The position numbers were made by a program, and so were the translations under genes. From Limonium bicolor (Eukaryota; Streptophyta; Magnoliopsida; Caryophyllales; Plumbaginaceae), in NCBI GenBank assembly GCA_023374045.1, contig CM041776.1, forward strand, positions 475,405,375-475,469,374: a DNA stretch of 64,000 nucleotides, read 5' to 3'. The number at the start of each line of letters is the position of its first letter. Positions within the stretch are counted from its first letter, which is position 1. The notes beneath the pieces are model-generated. The model ran no database searches. It saw nothing but the letters and a program-made list of their open reading frames with translations, and was not told the DNA's origin. Shown here in pieces: positions 43,782 through 53,858 of the stretch.

Positions 43782-45921
43782 TGAAATACCCCAAACCTTA
43801 GTATATTGTTTAAACACCTAAATATGGTATGTTAAGACTAAAAAGAGTATTAGAAACATTAGTAAACAAATTTAAACAAAAGAAAACACAAAATGTGCTT
43901 TAAGGTCAATAAAGGCCAAAAATGTGCTCTAAGCTTGGGATAAGCTTGGTTAAGACCTAATGAACTTACCAAGACCTTATTTATATACTAATGAACATAT
44001 TAAACTAATTAGCAAAGAAAACCAAGCTTGAAAACAAGTTAAAACACAAAATGTACTTTAAGGAGTCTTAAAGCACATTTTTGAAAAATTATCTTTTAAA
44101 TGAGTTTTGAATGGCTAAATGTCCATCATTACTCTTTAATTAACATGTGTACTATATAGTATCACATTTGGAAGTCTATATCAATGGGAAATCAAAAATT
44201 TCACTTCTATGTGCCTTGTTTTTATGAATAGTGATTTAATAAGCTATTTTGTAACATATGTTTGTATAAGTAATTAAATTGACAAATAAAGACTATAATA
44301 CCCCTAAGTATATTGGGGGCCGGTTTTCTTAAGGGTGGTGACTCACCACTCTCTTGTTAACATATTAAGTAAATAAAGATAACTAATTAAAGTACTTTTT
44401 ACTTTAAAACTACAAATATCTTCAATAAGTTTACCTTCATTCTCCTTCTTCCTTGTATTCACACGGTTCCATGCTCTCTTCAACCTCTCTTCTTCATTCT
44501 CTTCCACGGTAATACCACACCACCACCATTAAACCTCATCTTTGATCTCTTGTTATTTCTAGCTCACTTAACCAAATCAAAAACAAACACCACCATTCTC
44601 TTAGTCATCAAGCTCTTCATTCCTATCTTCTCAAAACTTCAAGACCACCATTTTGGTGCCATGGAGTTCCACCATTGAAGGAGCTTGAGCTTGTATTCTA
44701 CATATTATTACTCTCCTTTGCTTCAGGTAAGGAATCTCAAAGAAAAATCATGTTTCCTCCATGTTTTTACCTTGACCGAAAATGCCCATTATGGTGCTCT
44801 TTGTGTGACTTTGTTCTAGCTTCATTCCAACCTTTCATGGACTAGGTGGAGGTCCTCTCTTGATATATATTCAAACTCTCTTCAAAGACCAAGGTAAAAC
44901 AACTACATTAATGTTTTTGAAATAATGTAAACCTAGGGTTTACAATGAGATGAAGCTTAAAGCTTGAATACTCATTATGTTATTTGTATAATGTTTTAGT
45001 AGTTGACAAGGAATCAAATACCTTACCGGTTTATAAGGAAACAAGGAAGAAGTTTGTGTGGAAAAGAGGTAAATATGCTAACCTAATGTGGTTTAAAGTC
45101 TTAGGAGAAATGAGCTTGTATTGCTTATGAAAATGATCTAAGGAGCCAATGGGAAGTGACTTAGAAGAATGCTCTTAAGAGCTTAGTAAAAGGCATATGT
45201 GTTGTTGAGTGTATTTGCAGGTCAAAGGCAAATATTTATTGTGGAAATTCAGTGTTTATGATTTATGCATCTTAAGGGGCCTAAGAGCCATGCTATTTAA
45301 GGGCCTAAGTGCCATGCAATTTAAATTATGCACTATATTGTGATGTAGTGCTAAATGTGTGAAGTTTGTGTATAAACAAGAAGTTCTAAGGGTTAAAATG
45401 AGTTTGGCAAGTTAAGAGATGTTTAGAATGGTTAAATGTTTGACTAGTGGGAGGAACATGGATTAAGGTGTTTTAAGGTGTGAGAAGGGCTAGGCAAGTT
45501 CTAGAGGATTTTATAATGCAAAAGAATGTTTGGGATACACCAAAGTCATTTGGACTTGTGTTAGGATTAGGTAAACTTTGGTGAACAAGGAGAAGTGTAA
45601 ACTTGAAAAAGGATTTCAAGAATGACATAAGGAGTTAGTTGTGAGAATAGATGCTGAGAGATGATGTTGTAGTGTGAGGAAACATATTGGCATAGTGGTT
45701 ATCATAGGTATGGAACACCACTTAGAAACCTAAGGAGAATATCATAAGTGTTAGGAATTTCGGTATGAATGAGTAAGTGTTTAAGGAAATAGAAATGAGT
45801 TTTATTGATGTTGTATGAGGGTGCGAGTGTACCAAATGATGTTAGGAAAATTATGAGGCTTTAGGAGAAGTTTGGTGAAATTGGTTAAGTGTTAAAGGCT
45901 TAGAAAATGAGTGTTTTGCCT

Positions 45922-46169
45922 TGTCCGAACATCGTCCGAACATGGATGTTCGGACAGGCCTGTTGCGTAGAAACTTTCAGAGTCTCGACTTGTGTCCGAC
46001 CTTGGGAAGTCCGGACACAAGTTCGGATGTACCTGCTTCTTCTTTTCAATTTCATCTCGACCCTTGTCCAAACTTCCGAAGTCCGGACACAAGTTCGGAC
46101 AGGGTCTGTATTCAGTTTTGAGTCTCGACTTGTGTCCGAACTTGGGAAGTCCGGACACAAGTTCGGACA
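45922..46169. repeat. Four-copy tandem hairpin array in LTR of B
   Basis: The first unit (45922-45956) is TGTCCGAACAT, 13 bases, ATGTTCGGACA. The last (46133-46169) is TGTCCGAACTTG, 13 bases, CAAGTTCGGACA. Both are perfect inverted repeats although their arms differ. The middle units are imperfect. Period is 65-75 bp. Confidence 0.9.
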
Positions 46170-47452
46170 GGCCACTGTATGGACCAAAAACCTTGTTTTA
46201 AGGAAGAAACAATGTCTAAAAATGGTGATTAGTTAGTAATGATGATATGAGGTTAATTAAGACATGTCAGGATGTTATAATGGCAATTAAAATGGTGAAG
46301 AGTTATAACAAGTGTGAAAATAAAATAAAACTAGATGTGAAGTAACAAGTTATCAGTGGACTAGTGCGTTAATTAACCGACGTTACTAATGTGTTTAGGA
46401 TTCTCTCAAGGTGGAAACAAATCAAAGCAAGGACCAAGGTATGGTTTTCTTGCGTCTGTTGCCTACCGGATTACACGGCTTGTGTGTGTGTTTTTCTGTG
46501 TGTTATGACGTTATAAGATGTAAACATGTAATGAGTTTACAGTTGTTCATATTATTGTGATGTTATGATGTGACTCATTTCCTGTGTGTGTCTAACGTGA
46601 CTTACCACCTGTTGTGTATTGGATGTTAAGTTCCACCGTGAACTTCTAACATGTGCTAATTGGGAAGTGAGGAATCCGGTGTCGGTCATGCATGTAAGTT
46701 AAGAGTAGATATCTGAATCAGATTCGACTCTTATGTTGTTAAGATTGTTCTCCTTAAATTGGCGTTCGATCCGCTAGCTTCCTCCAAAGCTTACCTATTC
46801 TGACTTATGATCGGTTAGTGGGAACATGGTGGTGTGGTGTGTTCGGGTCACTATATCCGAACCATCTGTGATTAAGTTACTCGTTTGAATAACAGGACGG
46901 TAATGAGTGGGTATAATGAGCTCAACATGAGGGTGAACCATTCTCTAGGCTTTATGTGTTTTAACCTTCTTGGTTTGTTGTTGTGGAAAGAATATCCACT
47001 GTGTATGTGATGTTGTGCTATGCACTATTGATGCTATGCCACATATTATGTTATGTTTGTTATGTTATGTATAAAATGAATGCCATGTTATCATGACAAT
47101 TAGTTGCGCGTATCCCGGTAGCCGATGGGCTGCGCGTTAACCATACCAGCCAAGGGTTGCTGACCCCCTCGGGGGCTCATATTTTTACTGCAGGATGAGG
47201 ACGAGGAAGCAGAGTGGCTGTAGGATCTAGGCTGCAGTTGTATTTTGGTTTATTTGGGATGTTGAGCCCGGGATGCGCCTGTGTCCCGTGGCAATATATT
47301 TTGATTCCGTTGAAATTACTATGGCGGTATATTGACAGTTTACAGTGAAGGAATGTAAGTAATACTCGGTATTGTATGTGATGCATTTATGGTTTAGTCT
47401 TATGCTCGGGAGTCTGATCATCAGACCGGTACACTTGTATTTATTCTGCCTT

Positions 47453-47474
47453 GTCAACCACGTGGGTGGTTGAC
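47453..47474 (+). other. Stem-loop near LTR 3' end (B)
   Basis: GTCAACCAC and GTGGTTGAC with a 4-base loop (9 perfect pairs). The outer element has GTTAGTCAC/GTGACTAAC at the same place, so paired positions differ in a compensated way. Confidence 0.7.
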
Positions 47475-47570
47475 GGCGTTGTAGCACCGAAGCGTTTAGT
47501 TATTGTTTAGTTATTTATTTCCGCTGCGATTTCATTAATTGTGAAGTTCAATGTAGGGGTGTTACAAAAG

Positions 47571-47598
47571 TGGTATCAGAGCGAAGTATCGCTCTGAT
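47571..47598 (+). other. Primer-binding site inside a stem-loop (B)
   Basis: PBS TGGTATCAGAGC at 47571-47582; stem ATCAGAGCGA (47575-47584) / TCGCTCTGAT (47589-47598), loop AGTA, ten perfect pairs. The stem covers most of the PBS. Confidence 0.88.
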
Positions 47599-48452
47599 GA
47601 CTAGAATACCGAGCTTAGGAATATACCGAGTTAGGAAACCTAACTACAGTTACCTAAGTGAGCAGTTATGGGAAGGTTAACCACTAACCAAGTGTGGAGA
47701 TACCTTGTTGTCGGGAAACGTTTCAACCGTTGGAACCGATAAGTGTGTAAGCATAATCCTAATAATGTTCATGTGAATTCAGATGTCAGGTAGACCGCGA
47801 GGTAGGGGCCGCGGAAGCGGTACTGGAGATACGGATGACCAGGGCGAGAATACTACGGCTCAGGTTATGGCCGAAGCTGTAGCGGCCGCCGTAGCCCAAA
47901 TGGTTCCACAACTAGTAGCTGCAATTCAGCAGGGGAAAACACCCGAAGTTCAACCACCACCGCCACCGCCACGAGAGACCAACTGGGTCAAGGCATTGGC
48001 AGACTTGAGACCCCCTTCATTTCATGGGGAGCCGACCCACGTAAGTTGGAGGCGTACATCTCCGAATTGGAGACCGCCTACGAGACCTTGGCTGTACTGC
48101 AGGGCTAAGGTCCGTTTGCCGCTTACTACCTTAAGGGTTTGGCACAGAGTTGGTGGAAGCTTGTGAGAGAGGACCGGATGGCGGATCCTCAGTTTGGATG
48201 GAGGAGTACACGGCTCTACTACGAGCCAAATACTACCCTGTGCATGTTCAAGAGGCCAAGCGCCTGGAGCTGGATAGTCTGAGGCAGGGGGACAAGGTGT
48301 CGGTTGATGAGTACTACACTACATTCACCGGCCTTATCAACCTGTTACCGGACCTGGGATACTCAAACCGGGTGCTGGTAAACCGTTTCTACAACGGTCT
48401 CAACCACCGTCTTCGCTATGGGATGGGGCCAGCTGAGTATACTACCTTGCAG

Positions 48453-48555
48453 GTAATTAAAATGAAGTGTGATGTGAATAAGTGTAATCCATAAGTGAGT
48501 ATTAATGTGAGTTTGTGAGTATGTTTTGCGGGGCATGATGACATCCTAAATTCAG
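48453..48555 (+). other. Gag intron 1 (B)
   Basis: 103 bp, TTGCAG|GTAATT to AATTCAG|GA, phase 0. It contains an in-frame stop, and its removal restores the Gag frame. Position identical to A although intron sequence is not conserved. Confidence 0.78.
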
Positions 48556-48817
48556 GAGTGCTATCATGCCGCTGCTAAGGTTGAGATCACCGTCCGTCTG
48601 AGGGACGAGGAGAATGCGCACAAGCGCAAGGCCACGAGCGAGGGCCAGAGTCCGCAGGGGTACGGGGGAGAAAAGAAGAAGAAGAAACCTTATTCCCAGC
48701 CCCAGAAGAGTCAGCACCAGGGTGACAAGGGCCAAGCCCAAACCACCACAGCTGAGGAGCCACTAAAGCTCACATATGCTTATGCGGCGAAACCCCTACG
48801 CTCTTACCCACCTAAGG

Positions 48818-48900
48818 GTAATTATCTAATCCTGTGTGATAAGTTGAAGTGTATGTTGATAAGTTGTGAAACAAGTATTGATTGTGTATTATGATAGCAG
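48818..48900 (+). other. Gag intron 2 (B)
   Basis: 83 bp, AAGG|GTAATT to ATAGCAG|CT, phase 1. Splicing joins PPKG to ASTGSGPERHYYC. The site matches A. Confidence 0.75.
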
Positions 48901-49389
48901 CTAGCACGGGCTCTGGACCGGAGCGCCACTATTACTGTAAGTGGTGTAACGGAGACCACCCCGGCAAGGACTGCAAGGGAAACGACGTACAGTGTCGTTA
49001 CTGCGAGAAGTGGGGTCATCGTGACTATGAGTGTTACCGGAACCCCAACAGCAGAGTCAACAAGCCTAAGGGGCAGTGGAAGGGTAAGGCCACAGCAGCT
49101 ATTGATGGCCCGAAGACGGCTAACCAGCCACCCACAGATCAGAGATACACTAATTCCCAGAAGGGGAAGGGGTCGGGACCTTGCAAGGCCACCCTGAATG
49201 TGGTGGACCGGTCTGAGGCGCCAGGGCCCTCTTCTAGACCAGGTACCGCCTAAACTGTTGAATGTAATAAGTGATTGCATACCGCATTTCATGCATGTGT
49301 GTACTAGTGAGTCCAAATGTGTTATCATGTGAGTAAAGAGTTAAAGTATAGTGTGAAAGTCACCTAATTAGATAATTCTAAACTTAAAG

Positions 49390-50127
49390 GAACCTCTAAT
49401 ATATGTTATCCAATCCCACCCACACCAAACCCTGAAGAAACCACCATCAACATCACCGACTTTCCAGTGGAGCAATGTCAGGTTATCCAGCCAGGTATGA
49501 CTCTTAAATGGATACCTGACACCGGAAGCACAAATCCATATCATCAGACGATGCGATGAACTAGGAGCAAAAGCAGGAGGTTTCTACACACCCGAATACC
49601 CGAACGGATCAAGAATGCAATTGAAGATGATGTGCATGGGTAAGGACTGGAACCCTTACACCAAGACATATCAAGAAGTGCGAGCTGAAGACGGAGCAAT
49701 AGTACCAAGTATACCCGAGGAGTTCCATGCGGTCGTTAACCACGCCGTGGGAATTGCTCAACAAGTTGAAACGGATTCAATTCCAAATGTGAAAGCAGAT
49801 CTATGCATTGTGAACTTCTACCGGAAAGGTGGACGGTTAGGTTTACACCAAGATAAGGACGAGTCGCCCGAGTCTCTAAGTAAGGGAGTACCCGTGGTGT
49901 CTTGGTCCATTAGTGATACCGTAGTGTTTGTGTATGGCGAGCAGAAGCGTGCTGACCTCGCAAAGAAGCTAGTGTTGAAGTCAGGAGATGTGTTAATCAT
50001 GGGTGGGCAGTCAAGGATGCTATATCATGGCATCAGAAAGATCAAACTGAATACCGCACCGTCGGCAGTGATCAATGCCACACACATGAAACCTGGACGT
50101 TTGAATTTGACCTTCAAACAGTTTTAA
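49390..50127 (+). pseudogene. AlkB-type Fe(II)/2-oxoglutarate dioxygenase, copy B
   Basis: The best-preserved AlkB module. From the proximal acceptor the frame runs through a proline-rich linker and VEQCQVIQPGM, then a small deletion near 49500-49510 shifts frame, then GYLTPEAQIHIIRRCDELGA, GGFYTPEYPNGSR and MMCMGKDWNPYTKTYQEV. Catalytic parts: IVNFYRKGGRLGLHQDKD (His 49846-49848, Asp 49852-49854), VPVVSWSISDTVVF, SGDVLIMGGQSRMLYHGI (His 50026-50028) and PGRLNLTFKQF. The first signature arginine is kept (50098-50100) and the second is lysine (50116-50118). The catalytic part from about 49510 to the stop is fully open. Family role: base dealkylation in DNA or RNA. Here an effect on element RNA or cDNA methylation is possible but is only inference. 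It could also be expressed from an internal ATG such as 49615. Confidence 0.9.
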
Positions 50128-50311
50128 AGCCCTGTATAATTATGTAATGTGTTAAGCCAGTGTATGTTAGGGATATTATATATGTGTTAAGTTAGGTCAA
50201 CCGTGTAAACCAACAATGTTGTAAGGAGAATGTGTTAATGAATAAAGTGGAGTTATTGAAGTATATCAACCGTGTTGTTACCCAGTACTTATTAGTTTGC
50301 CAATGAATTAG
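50128..50311 (+). other. Spacer between AlkB stop and protease exon (B)
   Basis: About 180 bp, T-rich toward its end (tgttgttacccagtacttattag), as expected before a 3' splice site. A homologous spacer in A (41158-41300) also ends in ATTAG. Confidence 0.55.
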
Positions 50312-50686
50312 GCTGTGCACTCGGAACGGGAGGTACACTGAGTGTCTGCAATGAGGCAGAAGCCGGCAAGAGCGGCACAATCCTCACCGGTACCTTTCCA
50401 GTCAATGGCGTGGATGCTTCGATCTTGTTCGACTCCGGAGCCTCACACACATTTATTTCGCTATCCTTTGCGAAGAGGCTGGGGTTAGACGGTGATGAGA
50501 TGCCAGACTTCCTAGTCACTCTCCCGTCGAAAGAGCGGATCAGGTGTACCCGCTACCACCGAGATGCTGTTGTAAGAATCAGAGGTGAAGAGTTTCCGAT
50601 CGACTTGATAGAGTTCGACGGACTTGGATTTGATGTGATTGTCGGGATGAACTGGTTGGAACGGTACAAGGGCAGAATCCTATGTG
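50312..50686 (+). CDS. pol: Aspartic protease of element B (5' part of pol exon)
   Basis: Open from the inferred acceptor, through GTILTGTFPVNGVDASILFD, the active-site DSGASHTF (Asp at 50431-50433), SLSFAKRLGLDGDEMPDF and GLGFDVIVGMNWLERYKGRI. It is a retropepsin-type protease that cleaves the Gag-Pol precursor. The frame is cut at 50686 by the Athila-like insertion and continues at 61649. All key residues are present. Confidence 0.82.
50682..50686. repeat. Target site duplication ATGTG (left copy)
   Basis: Exact copy at 61644-61648. Removing the insertion and one copy restores element B's pol frame through RILCAEHRLL, as in element A. Confidence 0.93.
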
Positions 50687-52541
50687 TGCAAACGATAGAT
50701 TTGACCTATTAAATACCAAGAAATAATCTTAGAGAATAATAAATCAGAAAACCGTCAGGTTGCAAAAATCCTGGTTATTGTAGTAGAGTTTATGGGAACC
50801 AGGTATCGAACCGTGGGACTATGTGATAATATCTAGACTTAGCAAAGGTTATAAATTGAGGGGGAATTTTGTTTTGTTCTAAACTGTGAATTATAATAAA
50901 GACAACAAGAATTTAAATAACAGCTAATAATTAAAATAACAGAATATAAAAGTGGTTGTGAATATGGAAGAACGGACTCTGGGTTCAGGTTTTACTCGTT
51001 TGATTAATTATGCTATTCTACCGGTTTAATTAAGAATAATTTGGCAAAATTCCTTTTATAGTCTTTAGATTTAAATCCTAAATTCTAATGACCTCGTTTA
51101 CCAGAACATGCAAGGTTTGATCTAAACTCAGGCAAAACACATGTAAACGGCTAGTTAAAAGGAATATAATTTTGCATCTGTGAAATACTATTTATTCAAT
51201 CAGAATAAATTTTCCACAGACATAACAATTAATATGACCTATCTATTTATCACGGATCTGATCAAAATAGATTTCGTAAAGCAATTTAAACTCATGTAAT
51301 TTATTAAAATGCGAGAGAATAACATTAATTGTATCAAATTATAATTAATTTAAACCGGTAAAATAAAGTGCACAATTAAAACAAACTAATAATAACCATC
51401 TCCCAGAGTATAATTAATCTACCGGACATGTTAAATAAATGAGCAGAGTAAGAGTAAAAGAAATCATCTGTTCGCTGACTCCTGCTCCGTTATCTGACAG
51501 ACCGGAATAGAATTGAGGGATGATAATTATGGAGAATGGTCGGCGTGGGTTTTGTGGTGGTGGTCGATGATTTGTGAATTGTAAATGGATGTGTACGTAA
51601 GTGAATTGTTTGTGAAATGGAAAAGGTGAAGGTGGGGGCGATGGAGTAGTATGGTGTCGGGTGATTTTGTGAATGGGTTTGTGAATGGAGTGGAGCAAAT
51701 TGGATCGTGGGTGAATGACTGGATGATGGACGATTTGAGAGTGATTTGCAGCTCTATTTATAGATACGTGGAACGGGATGCAGACAAGGAGATGAGCGGT
51801 GCAGTAGTCAAAGGCGGGGAGTTGGTACAGATCGGTGAAGATTTGAGTCAGAGATTTCATCGGGGGCAGAGCAATTGATTGCAGAGAGTCACGCGTGCAG
51901 AAATTAAGGTGGGCGCAATTAATGAAGTAGCAGTTCGAATGCGGCGCACGCGAACGGAAGAAAACTGTTCGAAATTCTGTTCTGTGCGCATGTATGCATG
52001 TCCGCCAGGCGGTCTGCCTCTCTTGTCCGCTCGAAATCAGGCGGTTGTCTCTATTGCTTCCGCCTCCTTAACATGCGGTAGCTTCTCTGATGTCCGCCAC
52101 TTATCAGGCGGGCTCTATTGCTGTTCCGCCATGCGGTTGTCACTCTTGTCCGCCACTTATGAGGCGGACGCCTCTGTCCTGTCCGCCAGGCGGTTGTGGA
52201 TCTCTTGTCCGCCTCGCGGTGGCATGTGTCTAGTCCGCGAGTTATCAGGCGGACACACCTATTGTGTCTGCGCCCGTCTTGTACAGAGTGTACTCCAATC
52301 TTGAATCGGCCCCATTCTTCGTTATAAGTCCGTTTTGGTCCCCGTTTGTTGCGTTGGAAAGCTCGTGAGGAGAACTATGCATTTCTGTCATTATTTCCTG
52401 ATTTTATCATATAAATTGGAATTAGTTCCTACCCAAAGTAAGAGTTACAAAAAGCATAGGATAAGTGTGAGAAGGTGCGTAAAAAGTTACATAATATAAT
52501 GACCAAGCACCTATAAAACTATATAAATTTCACACTTATCA
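50687..52541 (-). repeat. 3' LTR of Athila-like element
   Basis: Copy of 59747-61643 with small indels. On the minus strand it starts TGATAAGTGTG and ends GTTTGCA. It includes the gtccgcc/ggcggac cluster (51990-52265) and a TATA box on the minus strand at 51755-51762. Confidence 0.92.
51990..52265. repeat. GC-rich GTCCGCC/GGCGGAC dyad cluster (3' LTR)
   Basis: Repeated dyads, for example GTCCGCC-ACTTATGA-GGCGGAC and GTCCGCCAGGCGGTC. The second LTR has the cluster at 61078-61345. Confidence 0.8.
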
Positions 52542-52556
52542 AATCACCCCACACTT
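52542..52556 (-). other. Polypurine tract of Athila-like element
   Basis: Minus strand AAGTGTGGGGTGATT next to the 3' LTR, preceded by ttgcttgaggacaagcaaag as in the non-autonomous partner. Confidence 0.85.
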
Positions 52557-53858
52557 AGCTCTTTGCTTGTCCTCAAGCAAAACTCTCAAACACGAGTTCA
52601 AGTCAAGCGAATGAAACTCAACTCAAAAGGAAGGACACAGAAGAAAGATTACTAGTTTTACCAATACAGGGGCATTTTTTTTTTCATAAAACAAGAAGTC
52701 ATTCAAAGCTAATAATAGAGAAACAAAACCATAAGAACCTCGCCTTTAGCAATGAGCCAATCCACCTTTACATTCTCAAACCGTTAGAACGACAAGGGGC
52801 ATGAAGTAAGATCTTATTCCATCATACCTTTCAATGCCACATACTCTTGATCCATAGAGAAGATTATTTTTTCATTTAGCACAATGATTGCACATTTTTT
52901 TAATTTAAGCGCTTTTAAGTTCTTTCACCACAGACTTTTCTCTCCACCCATGTAACGGCTTTGGGTCAACTATCCCAGATCACAAGGACCTTAGGTAGCT
53001 AGGTGATGAGGCACCCCAAAGGACTTAATAACCAAGTGGACGAGGCCTGACTTTGGATCAGAATTAAAATTAAGCATGCTTAGGATCAGCGGAGTACCTT
53101 GCCTTGTTCTTTTTCCAACCATTTCAATCCAGACATTCCAAGGCTCAAGGCTAAAAACAGGGTTCAGATGGTGAGTATTCTCAATCATTTTAGTATCAAT
53201 AGAACATAGACTTCATTTTTAATCAATTAAAACCAGAAAAATTTAAAAATTTTGCACCCCATTATCAGCTAACCAATTACTCCTCTATGGCTTCCTTCCA
53301 AGTTGAGCAACACAGCAGGAGTCAAACGAATGCAAGAGAAAAGAGCTCAAAGATAAACAAAAGATAAGCTACGAAGGAGGTTACCCCACCCCACACTTAG
53401 AGTGAAGCAATGTCCTCATTGCTGGAAGAATATTGTGCAAGCAATCCAACGGGAAACAAAAGTAAGACATATAGTAGTTCAGAGGGGAGTATGTGTAACA
53501 GTAAAGAGTGAAAAGGATTTAGAATACTCCCCAGAGTCTGTTCACGGTGTGTTGCACGGCCCACCCCACACTTGAGTTCTGCTGTAGAATTGCGCAAGAT
53601 GTGCCTGGAAAGAAGATTCTATACAGCCAGAAGAACTCAAGTTATTACTGCCTCATGCGCTGCCACTCCTTAATGGAAAATAAACTAATAATATTTTTTT
53701 TTTTTAATATAGAATTATTGAAGCACACAGAAAACTGTAAAGTAAATGTAAGTTAAGAAAAAGGTAGAGAATTCTTCCGGTAAATTGAAAATAAGTGGTG
53801 GGTTGCCTCCCACCAAGCTGCTCTCTTTTATAGTCTCAAGCTAGACTCATAAGTCCGA
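52557..53858 (-). other. 3' spacer of Athila-like element
   Basis: 1.3 kb between integrase and polypurine tract with no coding frame. Minus-strand motifs GGGAGGCAACCC (about 53804), ctcaagtgtggggtg (about 53565) and an atgaggacattg block with taagtgtggggtgggg (about 53385-53420) match the non-autonomous element at 23430-23900 in order. Confidence 0.75.

Larger units (their letters stand above)
43782..47566 (+). repeat. 5' LTR of element B
   Basis: TGAAATACCCC to GGGGTGTTACA, 3.79 kb, almost the same length as A's LTR. It contains a hairpin array (45922-46169), TTATG-type simple repeats (about 47040-47080) and stem-loops at 47412-47426 and 47453-47474. The call is by termini, PBS and family resemblance. 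Confidence 0.8.
47783..49242 (+). pseudogene. gag: Gag of element B, three exons
   Basis: Start ATG at 47783 (MSGRPRGRGRGSG). Exon 1 (47783-48452) has the PPPPPPRETNWVKALADLRP linker and Gag core, with a frameshift near 48030 and a stop near 48106. The second frame carries YYPVHVQEAKRLELDSL, SVDEYYTTF and NRFYNGLNHRLRYGM. Exon 2 (48556-48817) is open and lysine/glutamine-rich. Exon 3 (48901-49242) is open and carries two zinc knuckles, CKWCNGDHPGKDC and CRYCEKWGHRDYEC. If intron 3 is retained, Gag ends at TAA 49251-49253. Exon junctions keep frame and match A. Confidence 0.85.
49243..50311 (+). other. Gag-pol intron containing the AlkB frame (B)
   Basis: Donor CCAG|GTACCG at 49243. Distal acceptor GAATTAG|GC at 50311 joins Gag exon 3 in frame to CALGTGGTLSVCNE and the protease. 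Proximal acceptor CTTAAAG|GA at 49389 joins it in frame to the AlkB exon. Retention ends Gag at 49253. The three outcomes are inferred from phase and from conservation in A. Confidence 0.62.

Noticed and set aside
45892..46236. Overlapping frames rich in CPNLCPDF/RTCVRTS repeats on both strands
   Set aside because: Produced by translating the hairpin array in element B's LTR.
51414..51860. 148-codon minus-strand frame, with a relative at 60554-60766
   Set aside because: Present in both Athila-like LTRs because they are copies, and shifted between them by indels; not protein-coding.
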